Shown here piece after piece: positions 18,623 to 28,961 of a DNA stretch of 35,807 nucleotides (within the stretch, counting starts at the first letter, position 1; every line of letters starts with the position of its first letter). The stretch is from Acytostelium subglobosum LB1 (Eukaryota; Evosea; Eumycetozoa; Acytosteliales; Acytosteliaceae). The notes beneath the pieces are model-generated. The model did not search any database, had not been told where the DNA came from, and saw nothing but the letters and a program-made list of their open reading frames with translations. The position numbers and the translations under genes were made by a program. The DNA lies in the NCBI RefSeq assembly GCF_000787575.1, contig NW_012236532.1, positions 697,980 through 733,786 on the forward strand, given 5' to 3'.

Positions 18623-21600
18623 ATGAGCAGCCCAAATCAACAACAACAACAACATCAACAGCATCAACAGCAACATCAACAAAATCAACAACAACAGCAG
18701 CAACAGCAACAGCAACAACAACAGCAACAACAACAACAACAACAACAATCACATGCCCCTCAACAACAACAACCACAACAGAGACAAAAGACTGGTAACA
18801 GTTTAAATGAGAATATGGGATTCTCTGGCCCATTGTCATCTATAAATTTCAATGAGTCACTTCTCAATGACTTTGGCCTCAATGACTCGGTCATCCACGA
18901 TATGAAGGCACAGCAGCCCGACACCTACAAGCTCATTGACTTTGCTCTGAGCGCCAGCTCCAACCTCAACACAGCCAACATCTGGGATCACGAGGCTGAG
19001 AACGCGATGTTTGGAATCGACCCGGCCAACAACGCCGCCACAAGCACGGGCCAGAGCAACACACTGTCCAATCTGATGACCGGCCACGAGCAGCCCACCA
19101 ACGCCGGCAACTCCTTTGGCCTGTCTGCGCTGCTCGGTGGCAACAACACGGGCAACAGCTTCAATATATTGAACAACTCGTTGCTCAACAACTCGCATCA
19201 CATCGACATACAACAGCACCTGCAGCAGCTGAGCCAACAGCTGGCGCAGCATGGCCAATCGGTCAACCCATCCACACTGTTCAAGCCGATGGAGACATTC
19301 CCTCCGATGAAGACAGAGCCGCCTCCAACCTTCCAACACGACAGTCCACAGAGCGCTGTGGGTGGCGGTGCCCAGGTGCCCCACTCGCCCCTGCCGCCAA
19401 CGCCTACACTCTCTACCATTCACAACGTCATCAACTCGGGCGCGCCCGTGCCACATTCACCACAGACCTATCAGGGTCAGCCTACGCCCACCCACACTCA
19501 TTCACCTCCCTCGTCCACTCCATCGACGCCACACTCGGAAGCTCAAGCTATCCCATTCCAATCAATTGTAAACACATCAAATGGCAGCATGGAGACTCAG
19601 ATCAATCAGCTGATGGCACCAAAACAGAAGTCGCCACAGATTCAAGTTCCTCCACAATACACAAGACCACAACAACAACAACAGTCACAGCCACAACAAC
19701 AGCAACAGCCACAACAACAACAAACATCAACACCTCCATCGTCATCATCTTCATCATCAAAACAACATGAACAACAACAAGTACCATCATCATCACAGTC
19801 CAATGGACCAATATTGGAGATTGTGGACAACTATCAACAACCATTCCCAATCTACACGGTCAAGACTCACGTGCTTGTGCCCGCACCAGTGGTCCGCGCA
19901 ACCAACTATACGGGCGATCCCAACGACCTGATTGTCGTGGCCAACCCCGAGCCCGATGACAGTATCATCATCTCGCAGCCAGCCGTCACCGCCGCCGATG
20001 GCACCTACGAGTTCAAGTTCACCGACATGCACGTCGACCGTAAGAAGCATGACCCATGCAGCTCGTTCAAGCTTCGTTTCAGTCTGCTCGACCGTCGCAC
20101 ATTTGTGCGCCACAGTGATGTGATCTCTGCCAACATCAACCTCTTCTACCACACCGACCTGCTGCCGGCACCTGACATTGTGCGTCTCGTTCCCAACCAG
20201 TGCTACTGTGGCCAGGAGCCCGACGTCACATGCTACGGATACTATTTCAAGAAGGGAAGGACCGAGATTCTCTACGTGGACTTTGACCCAGAGAGCCCCA
20301 GCATGGACCACCAGCACTACACCGTCAACCAGGAGCATCTGCGCATGCCCAACCAGACGTCGTTCTCGTTCGTCTTCACCCCACCCCACCGCAAGACACC
20401 GGGCTCGTACAGCGTGTCCACCAGGTACACCCGTACCACCACCAAGAAGGACAAGGACAAGAACAAGAAGTCCAAGGTGGGCAAGGCCTTCCAGTTCCAC
20501 TACAACGAGTTGCCCGAGTCTGGCCAGACCAAGCGTATTAGACGTGAGGTTGATCCAAATGGCGGCGACAGGTACATGGACACTCAACAACATCATCATC
20601 ATGGCGGCGGCAACAACAACAACTTTATGAACACACAACAAGATGGCTTCTACACCTCTGGCTACATTGGTGGATCGTCGTCGCCCTCCTACGGCAACTA
20701 CAACTACATGAAGTGTATACTGTATGGCGAGGTGGAGGACCTTGAGGAGATGCTCCAGAATGACCCACAGGGACTTAACCTCTGCGATAACAGTGGCAAC
20801 AGTCTTATCATGCTCTGCGCACGTGAAGGTCGCGATGAGTTTGTCGAGAAGCTTCTCGAGCTGGGTGCGGACCTCACCTTGGCCAACAAGACCGGACACA
20901 CTTTGTTCCATATGACTTGCTTTGCTGGTAGCGTCAATCTAGTCGAGGCAATTTTGCAAAAGGGTAAGTGTCACAATGTCAATCATGGTCATCATTACGA
21001 TCAATTTCTAACGCGACACACACAACAGTGGACATGTTTGCAAGGGATAGCGTTGGTGCCACTGGACTTCACATCGCCACTGAGAAGGGTCACGTGCGTT
21101 TGGTGCAGTTCTTGTGCCAACGCGCCGAAGCCTTGGTCGATGTCAAGGACAACCGTGGTCTGACTGCACTGCACTATGCCGCAATGGATGGTGATCAGCG
21201 CATTGCCAACATCTTTATCGATCACTACAAGCACGTCAGCCCCAAGATGTTGGACGTTCAAGATCACTCTGGTATGAGTCCACTTCATTGGGCTGCTGCC
21301 GTTGGTCGTTTCAATATCGTTGTGCGTCTGGTTGAGTCTGGCGCCGACATCAACCTGGTGGACGGCGACAACGAGTCACCAGTGTTCAAGTCGATTGTGG
21401 CCTACAACAAGCCAATCACCTCTCATTTGCTGGACAGCAAGTGCGACATCCAGATCCTCAACACTCACAACAAGTCCGCCATCGACCTGTTGGCCGAGAT
21501 GGCTGAGCCAGTCCCAGAAGACAGCCCAATGGAGTCCTCCATCACCACCACCGTTGCCTCTCCCTCCCAGGAGGAGAGCCCCATCAGCAGCGAAGCATCC

Positions 21601-22395
21601 ACCTCCATGTCCTTGTTGCCAGGCACCGCCACTCCACTGCCCAACCTGGACAGCAAGCGCAGCATTGGAGATCAGCTGCGAGCCGAGCTCGAGGAGCAGC
21701 TCGTTCGTCAACTGGCAAAGCTCAACCTGCAGCAGTCGCAGCAGTACCATCAACAGCATAACAGTGGACAGTCCACCACCAAGCTGGAGATGTTCAAGCC
21801 AACTCCAGGAGAGTTTTCCAACAAGACTCAACACTTTGGCGACATCAACACATGGACATCGCGTGACATCACTGTCAACCGCTTCGAGCAACTTATCAAT
21901 GAGATCGAGATGAACGTTGCCAGCGGATCCGACGGCGGCATGTCCAAGAACAAGAAGCTCACGTCCCTCCTCCAGCAGTCCTACTCTGACAAGGTGTCTG
22001 ACTACATTCACTGCGAGGAGGAGCTGTTGCAGACCAAACGCGAGATCCTCGACCTTGAGAACGAGCTCAACGTCAAGGCTCACGAGATCATCCGTCTGTC
22101 TGACTTTTTGTCGTCGTGCCCCGTGTCACTGTGGGAGCTTGGCGCTGGCAAGCTTGGTCTGTTCGTCCTGAAGCGCGACAGATACTATGGATTCCATCAG
22201 AGTGATATCCTGGTTGTTGTCTCTAGTGACTCAATGAACGCCCTGCACAAGGTATACGGCACCAACCTGCCCGACTGTCTGCTCGCCAACATTGTATTCA
22301 GCAACAAGGTCAAGTCTAGCAAGCCATCCGCTCTGATGCCAGTCGTTGGCACCGAGTTCCTGTATGTAGATATAGAGGTGACTGACAGGAAGTAG
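18623..22395 (+). CDS. Regulator-like protein: polyQ, Ig-like region, IPT/TIG-like domain, ankyrin repeats, coiled coil
   Basis: Proposed exons are 18623-20963 and 21029-22395 (1235 residues), with a GTAAGT donor and a 65-base intron inside the ankyrin block. Residues 1-400 are Gln-, Asn-, Pro- and Ser-rich. Residues about 405-505 (FPIYTVKTHVLVPAPVVRA, CSSFKLRFSLLDRRTFVRH) look like a beta-rich DNA-binding fold. Residues about 517-600 (PDIVRLVPNQCYCGQEPDV... TPPHRKTPGSYSV) have the shape of an IPT/TIG domain, followed by a Lys-rich stretch that may be a nuclear signal. Ankyrin repeats fill about 697-940 (GLTALHYAAMDGDQ, GMSPLHWAAAVGRF). A coiled coil lies near 1110-1137, then a compact conserved-looking end. 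The order parallels NF-kappaB and CAMTA factors. A dictyostelid CudA-type regulator is an alternative. The ATG at 18623 is the first in frame; an upstream exon is possible. Confidence 0.85.
18634..18750 (+). repeat. CAA/CAG/CAT array encoding polyglutamine
   Basis: Almost uninterrupted CAA and CAG codons with a few CAT and AAT encode residues about 5-43 of the IPT/ankyrin protein. A second CAA-rich tract lies near 19668-19725. Such arrays are common in dictyostelid coding sequence and often vary in length between strains. Confidence 0.9.
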
Positions 22396-22512
22396 ACCGG
22401 CACCAGTCACAAACCATGGCAATCACAACCAAGCGAGCGATCGAACAAATATATGTAAATAATAAACCAACTTCAACTCGAGTATATATATGATCCAAGT
22501 TCGCGTCATTTA

Positions 22513-25448
22513 TTAAAGACCAAGTCCTAGTCGGTCTTTCCTAACGACGGCCTTGATGGGTGCGTCCATGCCCTGTCCGGTCGATCCCAGGCCTCCACCT
22601 GTCCAGCCCATCTTCTTGAGCATGATGTTTCCAATGTTGGTGTCAGAGATTGGCTCGCGGTTGCCATCCACAACATCTCCATGATGAAGCCGCAGTGGTG
22701 ATTTGGTGGAAGGTGATGATGTGTTGCTGTTGCCCTTGTTGCTGTGTGGCGATCCTTTCAGACCTCTCGGGGAGCCCTTATAGAACTGTGGCGATTGTGG
22801 ATGCTTCCTCGGAGAAGTGACATTGACTTTGCCCTTCCTATTGTACAAGATTGTCTTCTCATTCTTCCTTGGCGATGAGGAGAGTAGTGTCGTCGATGTT
22901 GATGACTTGGTGTCCAGTGAGTCATTGGAAGTGGAAATGCCATTGCTGCTGTTACTACTGCTCAATGCATTCATATACTCTGTCAATGCTGCTTCAATAT
23001 GCTTCTCCTTTTTCCTGATCGATGGCTTCTTTGTGTTCTTGTGAATGATGATGTATATCGTCTTTCGTCCATCTGATAGATTGATTGTGTTAGTTAAAGG
23101 CATCGCTAAACTATCAACATAGTACACATACTTATTATCTTATTACTACTGAATATACTGTACTGCCTTGACAGATACTCGACTTGGCTCAATGATGCTT
23201 TGGACATTGGCCAGAGTGGGATCTCGCTATAAGTGTGAAGATGGTCGGTTAGTGATCCGCAGACAGGTCATGTGATGCTTGTCAGGCTAATCATCTACTT
23301 ACTATATATATGAATGTAATATAAGATTATCAAACAAGGTTGCCACCATACTCAGTTGCTTGGATGTGTAGCTGGAGAGGGTGGGTCCACGATCGTACAG
23401 GTATTGGATATCTTGCTTGAAGGCTGGTGTACAGTGGTTGTCAAGACACTCGACCAATACAGAGTTGAGTGAAGGCTTGGGCGGGAATGTGCGAGAATCT
23501 AGATGTGCGTGATGTGACATCAGGTTGGTGGAGGATGGGAGAAGAAGAAGGAGGAAGGACCAGAGCATTAATATGTGTGTATTTATCAACTACAACATCG
23601 GACCGGAGCTCTTTGATCTTTACCAGGCATCCTAACAAATGGCTCAAAGGTGTCTACGTCTATCAACTCTTTGGAGTGTTCGCCGCTGCTGTTGATAGGC
23701 TTGGGAGGGATGACAATGTCATTGCCATGCACCTTCTTGATCCACTGCGCAAACGAACCCTTCCTCAGGGTCTCTGGGTCGGTGTCCGACTCGGACTCGG
23801 ACTCGGAACCAGACTCGGATTGGGAGTAGTCGACCATCTCGTCCAGTCTGTCATCGCGCTGGCTGTTGTTGCTCTGCATGTAGGTGTTGTAGTTGAAGCC
23901 ATGGAGGTTGTTGTTGGCCAGTGAGATGGGTCTGCTTCCAAACGAGCTGGTCACCTGTGACTTGAATGGGTTGGTGAAGAAGCAGCCCTCGTCACCCGAT
24001 GGCTCCGAACCATTGGCGTAGCATGACACAATTCGATCGTCATCACTCTCGCTCTCACTGCTAACCTCGATGTGCTGGTTGTCATTGTCGTCACAGGTGC
24101 CATTCTCGTCGTCGTCCATGGAGCAGCTGGTGGCAACCTGGTGTGGCTCAAGGTCTGTGTCGTAAGTATCGCTCTCTCCGCCAATGAAGTGATCGCTCTC
24201 ATCTGCAAACTCATCCTGGTTGTCGTAGCCCAACTCGTAGTCCTCGGACTGTGGCACCACCTGCTTCTCGTCATCCTCCTCCACATCAATGTACTCCATC
24301 TCCTCATCTGAAGATGAGGTGAGTACAATAACATCGTTTATCAGTTGGAATGATACCTTCTTCTCCAATGGGTAGGGTCTGGGTCTTTGAGCTGGGTCTG
24401 TACTAACGCGTGGAGATGACAAAGCCGAAGTTGTAGTAGTCGTAGTTGTGGTAGTGGTAGTGGATGATGATGGTGTGGCAGTGGCAGCGGCAGTGGCGAT
24501 CTCTGAGACTGGCCTCAGCTCGACTTGATCCTCCCCATCATCCTCCTGATCATTCAAAAAGCCTGACTTGACAAAGCTTGATAACTTTGATCGCAGGGGT
24601 GGTGTAGCTTGTTGTTTTTGTTGTTGTTGTGTCCTCTTTTGTTGTTGCTGTTGTTGTTGTTGTGGTGATTGTTGTTGCTTGTTCTTTGATGTTGTGCTGC
24701 GAGTTGATTGATTCCTTCTCTTTAGACGACAATTCTTCTTGTAGGACATTGCTTCGAGGTCTAGATCAATCTCATCATCGTCATCATATCCATCGTCATC
24801 ACTCAAGACTGTGCCAGCATTTGTAAATTGTATATTAATGATTGATTGAGATTGTTGTGATTGTTGTGATGATTGTTTCTGTGATGATGGCTGTGATTGT
24901 TGTTGTTGATTCTGTTGAGCAGTTGTAGTCTTATGCTTCTTCCTGCCTTTGCGTGACTTGATCGAGCTGTATATATACTCGATGTCGGCACTGAAGCGCA
25001 TTGAGCTCAAGATATCATTCTCTTTCTCTGGGTCCGATACATCCATGTGACGGATATAATCCAACAGGATAGACTCGTCCTCGTCCGCCTGCATCTTTCT
25101 CTCCAATGACATCAACAATGACTTGTCGTCCGACATGTCCTCTGTGTCATCATGCATCAGAAGCAGAGTATCTGGATTGTCCAAGTTTGCCCTCGCTCTC
25201 AACTCTTTCAAATTCTTATTCCTTATGAACTTGTCCTTCTTCTTATTTCTCCTATATATATTTCTTTGGCCTTGTTGTTGCTGCTGACCTGTTTGCTGCT
25301 GGCCTGTCTGTTGTTGTTGTTGACCTGTCTGTCCTTTGCCATTCTGAGGTGAAGTTTGAGTGGCACTACCATTGTTGTTGTTGTTTGTTGATCGTCTTGG
25401 TGTATTTTTCGCACCACCTATCACTATTCCGTCAATTACAACACTCAT
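22513..25448 (-). CDS. G-patch protein with degenerate R3H-like region (four exons), SQS1-like
   Basis: Proposed exons, in transcript order, are 25448-23624, 23498-23303, 23226-23147 and 23105-22513 (897 residues). The C-terminus IGNIMLKKMGWTGGGLGS followed by DAPIKAVVRKDRLGLG is a clear G-patch, a domain that activates DEAH-box RNA helicases. Just before it, SRQYSIFS and SDGRKTIYIIIHKNTKKP resemble the end of an R3H domain, although its Arg-His signature is not evident. G-patch plus R3H is the arrangement of yeast Sqs1, a splicing and ribosome-assembly factor, so a similar role is inferred. The N-terminal half has Gln-rich tracts, basic patches (RRNKKKDKFIRNK) and long acidic Ser/Asp/Glu runs (SESGSESESESDTD). 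The intron 3 donor is uncertain: the chosen 41-base intron starts GTAATA, and a stronger GTATGT would leave only 26 bases. It converges with the IPT/ankyrin gene 117 bases away. Confidence 0.85.
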
Positions 25449-26583
25449 CCTGCTGTTGTTATGTATATATATAATAGTTTAATGTTAAACTATTTGTGAA
25501 CTATATGTTTATAAATATTCTATATATTATTGAATTACTTGTTCAATTGTTTGTTTGATTGACCTATATTTCTAAATTATCTAATAATATTTCTTTGTTA
25601 TATGTATATTATATATATTATTATCTATTATCTGTACAAGTAATATATGTTTGATGTTCCCCAGGGTAATAATGAAAGTGAGTTTGGAACCTTTGAAAAA
25701 TTTCTGTCTTTATAATCCTGGTCGATCCTCAACCAAACACACTCACATTCTCAACCAATCAACAACAACCAAACACAGACTTGTGTGTTTATTTACTTCA
25801 CTCATTCTGTTTTATTTTTTTTTATTCGAGTCGACTCAAACACACACACAAACATTCCTGAACATTTCATTTGAAGTTCCTTATTTTATTGAACTCACAA
25901 AACAAACAAACAAACAAAACAATGTAGAGATCGAATAATGGATGAGAGTGTGTGTGTGAGTGTGTGGTTCGAAGTGCACTCGATGTGAGTGAGAGGACAG
26001 AGAGAGGAAGGGTTGAGTCTTCGTTTGTTGAACTTTAATAATAGTATTACGCTCGAGAGTTTAAAAGGTATGTATGTATAATTAATTAATTAAGACCAAC
26101 AACAATAATAACTATAGCAATCAGGTCGAATGGATGGTGTCGATATTGTTTGATTGATTGATTGATTGATGTTCGCATTGTGTCGTTTGTTGACTTTGTG
26201 TGATGATGGATGGATGTAGTTGTGAGTGGATGAGGATGTGAGAGGTGTCCAGTCTCTCTCCCTTTCTCTTCACCTTCACACTCACATGATGATAATCACT
26301 TTGTAGTGTGACACAACAGACAACAACAACAACCCACCCACATGTAGTGTGTGTGTTGGTGAAGGAAGCGATGATGGATTGGATTGGATTGAATTGAATG
26401 AATGATTGAATGATTGAATGAAGTATTGTGATTGTCGTGATATATATATATTCACTATTGTTATTGTATTTGTTGTTGTTGTTCAACATATATATTAAAC
26501 AATCGTGTTCAATTTCCTAATATCAATCAACCAATCAAATAGTAGTTAGTAGCAGTATCAAGTAACATTAGAAACAAAGCAAG
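25449..26583. promoter_or_regulatory. Divergent intergenic region of G-patch and importin-alpha genes
   Basis: About 1.1 kb between two divergently transcribed genes. It has AT-rich TATA-like stretches (25460-25480 and 25590-25625), a GTGT-rich segment (25946-25964), a TGAT array (26149-26169) and CT/GA-rich stretches. A strong donor-like GTATGT at 26068 and an AATAG acceptor-like site near 26541 would allow a 5'-UTR intron of importin-alpha. The short open frames inside are low in complexity and I do not call a gene. Confidence 0.5.
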
Positions 26584-27201
26584 ATGTCAAGCAACCCAAC
26601 AGATAGACAGGATCAGAGGAAGAGCCAGTTCAAAAAGATTATCGATGCCGATGATGCTCGTCGAAAGAGAGAGGAACTCTCACTCTCAATCAGAAAGAGC
26701 AAGCGTGAGGAGTCTCTATCAAAGAAGAGGAATATAAAGACTGATCTCTCCATACATCAAAGGGTAAGGAGCATGCTGTTGTCGACGACAGGTTCAACAT
26801 CAACACAACATCAACTTACTCATACATTCGTTCATTCATTGAACATACTCTATATATATATAGTTGGAGAACCTACCAGAGATGATCAAGGGACTGCAGT
26901 CGAATCAATATGAATCAGTACTCCAAGCAACCATTGCATTTAGAAAGCTATTGTCGATTGGTATGAATATGTGATTGGATGGATTGATTGTTTGATTGAT
27001 TGATTGATCGATCAGTGATGGACATTGCTAACATTCGTGCGATCAAACAACAGAGAGATCACCTCCCATTCAAGAGGTTATCGATACAGGCGTAGTACCA
27101 TTGTTTGTTCAATTCCTTACACGTACCGACTTCCCTCAGTTACAGGTAACTAGATAGATAGATTGATGGTGTATCACATGACGACCAACACTCACACTCA
27201 C

Positions 27202-27238
<37 letters not shown>

Positions 27239-28426
27239 CGAATGAATGATCATTAGTTTGAAGCTGCATGGGCACTCACAAACATTGCCTCTGGCAATGC
27301 CTATCAGACAAAGGTGGTCATTGATCATGGCGCCGTCAACTTGTTTGTTCAATTGTTGAACTCACCAAACGATGACGTTAGAGAGCAGGCTGTTTGGGCA
27401 CTGGGTAACATTGCAGGTGACTCTCGCGATTGCCGTGATCTGGTGCTCCAGTACGGCGCCATGCCACCACTGCTCCAGCAGCTGGCTGGCCAGCCCAAGC
27501 TCAGCATGGTCAGGAACGCCATATGGACGCTGTCCAACTTCTGTCGCGGTAAGCCCGCCCCCAACTTTGATATTGTGCGCATTGCCTTGCCCGACCTGGC
27601 CCGTCTGATTTACTACACCGACGAGGAAGTCCTGGTCGACGCCTGCTGGGCACTGAGTTATCTGTCCGATGGTATCAACGAAAAGATCCAAGCCGTCCTT
27701 GATGCCGGTGTTGGCAGCCGCATGGTCGAGCTGCTGGACCACCCATCGTCAGCCGTCCAGACACCAGCCCTGCGCACCATTGGTAACATCGTCACGGGAG
27801 ACGACAAACAGACTCAGATCGTCATCAATGTCAACGCACTGCCCTTCCTGCAACGTCTGCTGCAGAGCAACAAGCGCGCCATCAAGAAGGAGACCTGCTG
27901 GACCATCTCCAACATCACAGCTGGCAGCCAGCACCAGATCCAGGAGGTGATCGACGCCAATATCATCCCATCTCTGATCACACTGCTAAGCAACGCCGAG
28001 TTTGAGATCAAGAAGGAGGCCGCCTGGGCCATCTCCAACGCCACGAGCGGCGGATCGCCGGAGCAGATTGGATACATGGTGCAGCAGGGATGCATCAAGC
28101 CACTGTGCGACCTCCTGTCGTGCACAGAGGCCCGCATCATCAACGTGGCGCTTGAGGGTCTGGAGAACATCCTCATCAGCGGCAGACGTGGCGAGGGCCA
28201 GTCCAACACGTACGCCAGCATCATCGAGGAGGCTGGCGGCTTCATGAAGATCGTCGAGCTGCAGAACCACAAGAACCAGGACACCTACGAGCGTGCTCTG
28301 CGCATCTGTCATCAGTTCTACGACGAGGATGGAGAGCTCAACGAGTTGATGCCAGCCGAGACCAACGCCGCAGGTACCTCGTTCACCTTCCAGCCCGTGG
28401 ACAACAACTCCAACTTCAATATTTAA
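26584..28426 (+). CDS. Importin subunit alpha (karyopherin alpha), four exons
   Basis: The adaptor binds classical nuclear localisation signals and, with importin beta, carries cargo through nuclear pores. Proposed exons are 26584-26763, 26864-26960, 27054-27145 and 27257-28426 (512 residues, normal for the family). Exon 1 encodes the importin-beta-binding domain, rich in Arg and Lys ([18 protein letters not shown]). Exons 2-3 give [13 protein letters not shown] and [20 protein letters not shown], the classic start of the armadillo array. Exon 4 shows successive Trp-Asn NLS-binding helices ([64 protein letters not shown]). Introns 2 and 3 carry TTGA or TCAA arrays. The gene is convergent with the NELF-E-like gene. 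Confidence 0.96.
26982..27010. repeat. TTGA array in importin-alpha intron 2
   Basis: TTGA units with one interruption lie within the 93-base intron between exons 2 and 3. Confidence 0.8.
27202..27237. repeat. TCAA array in importin-alpha intron 3
   Basis: About nine perfect TCAA units lie within the 111-base intron between exons 3 and 4. It is one of the longest tetranucleotide arrays in the window. Confidence 0.85.
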
Positions 28427-28961
28427 AGCAATTACATTCATTCATTCATTCACCATCACCTTTCCTCCAAAGAGGGCATTGCCATAGACCTTGCCCTTTG
28501 TAGCGCAGCGCAACCGCTTCAGTGCGTGGCGACAGACAGACAGATAGACAGACGTTGATTCATTCATTCATTCACCAATACTACAGCATTTGCAGCACTT
28601 CCCTCCCCTTCCTTCCACTACATAGCCCGGTGCCGGGCCACAATCCATCCATTGTGGCTACCACTGCCCAAGATCAAAGTCCAAGCCCTTCCTCACAACA
28701 TCATCATTCATCACCTCCTCCTACTCATTTCACAATCATCCACAACGCGCCCTAATGAACTTCATTCCAATACAGAGAGAGTCTCAAGGCAGAGTTGGAG
28801 GTGCACCCATCCATCCACTGTTCAATTATAATGGAAATCATCATGTGTCTTTGTCTTGGTCTTAGTAGTTGGGTACATGCATACATACCAATCGTTGGGC
28901 AAGCATGTGCATTGTTGGTCGTCGTCCGCTTGTGCTCTTTATTTACATACTCTAGAGATTA
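28427..28961. other. Convergent 3' intergenic region with dense hairpins
   Basis: About 535 bases between the stops of importin-alpha (plus) and the NELF-E-like gene (minus). It holds short ATTC arrays (28436-28452 and 28559-28574), an AGGGCA/TGCCCT pair (about 28472-28497) and a compact double hairpin (28623-28660). No coding frame is convincing. It is probably 3' UTR and spacer. Confidence 0.55.
28623..28660. repeat. Compact three-stem inverted-repeat structure
   Basis: The outer pair TAG/CTA (28623-28625, 28658-28660) encloses two adjacent perfect hairpins with no spacer: CCCGG/CCGGG around TG (28626-28637) and CCACAAT/ATTGTGG around CCATCC (28638-28657). The layout resembles a small three-way junction. 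Its GC content is unusual for intergenic DNA here. Confidence 0.7.

Noticed and set aside
19793-20911. Long minus-strand frame opposite the IPT/ankyrin gene
   Set aside because: It mirrors codon bias of a well-supported gene on the plus strand (Val/Leu-rich shadow without domains).
21376-22083. Minus-strand 235-codon frame opposite exon 2 of the IPT/ankyrin gene
   Set aside because: Shadow of a biased coding strand; the plus-strand frame has clear ankyrin repeats.
25651-25938. Plus-strand frame between the G-patch and importin-alpha genes
   Set aside because: Low complexity with CAAA and ACAC runs and no recognisable domain; its homopolymer-rich content suits a spacer or UTR.
25960-25980. 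GGTTCGAA-like B box suggesting a second tRNA
   Set aside because: No acceptor, D or anticodon arms could be folded around it on either strand.
26121-26489. Minus-strand 122-codon frame in the same spacer
   Set aside because: Composed of TGAT, ATTC and GTTGTT repeats; it would encode a repeat-derived Asn/Ser/Ile string.
27202-27237. Tandem TCAA units as a possible CRISPR or satellite array
   Set aside because: A simple microsatellite inside a spliced intron, with no spacers or long repeat units.
28522-28755. Plus-strand 77-codon frame after importin-alpha
   Set aside because: Lies in a structured convergent 3' spacer, starts within a CAGA repeat, and has no domain or flanking gene signals.
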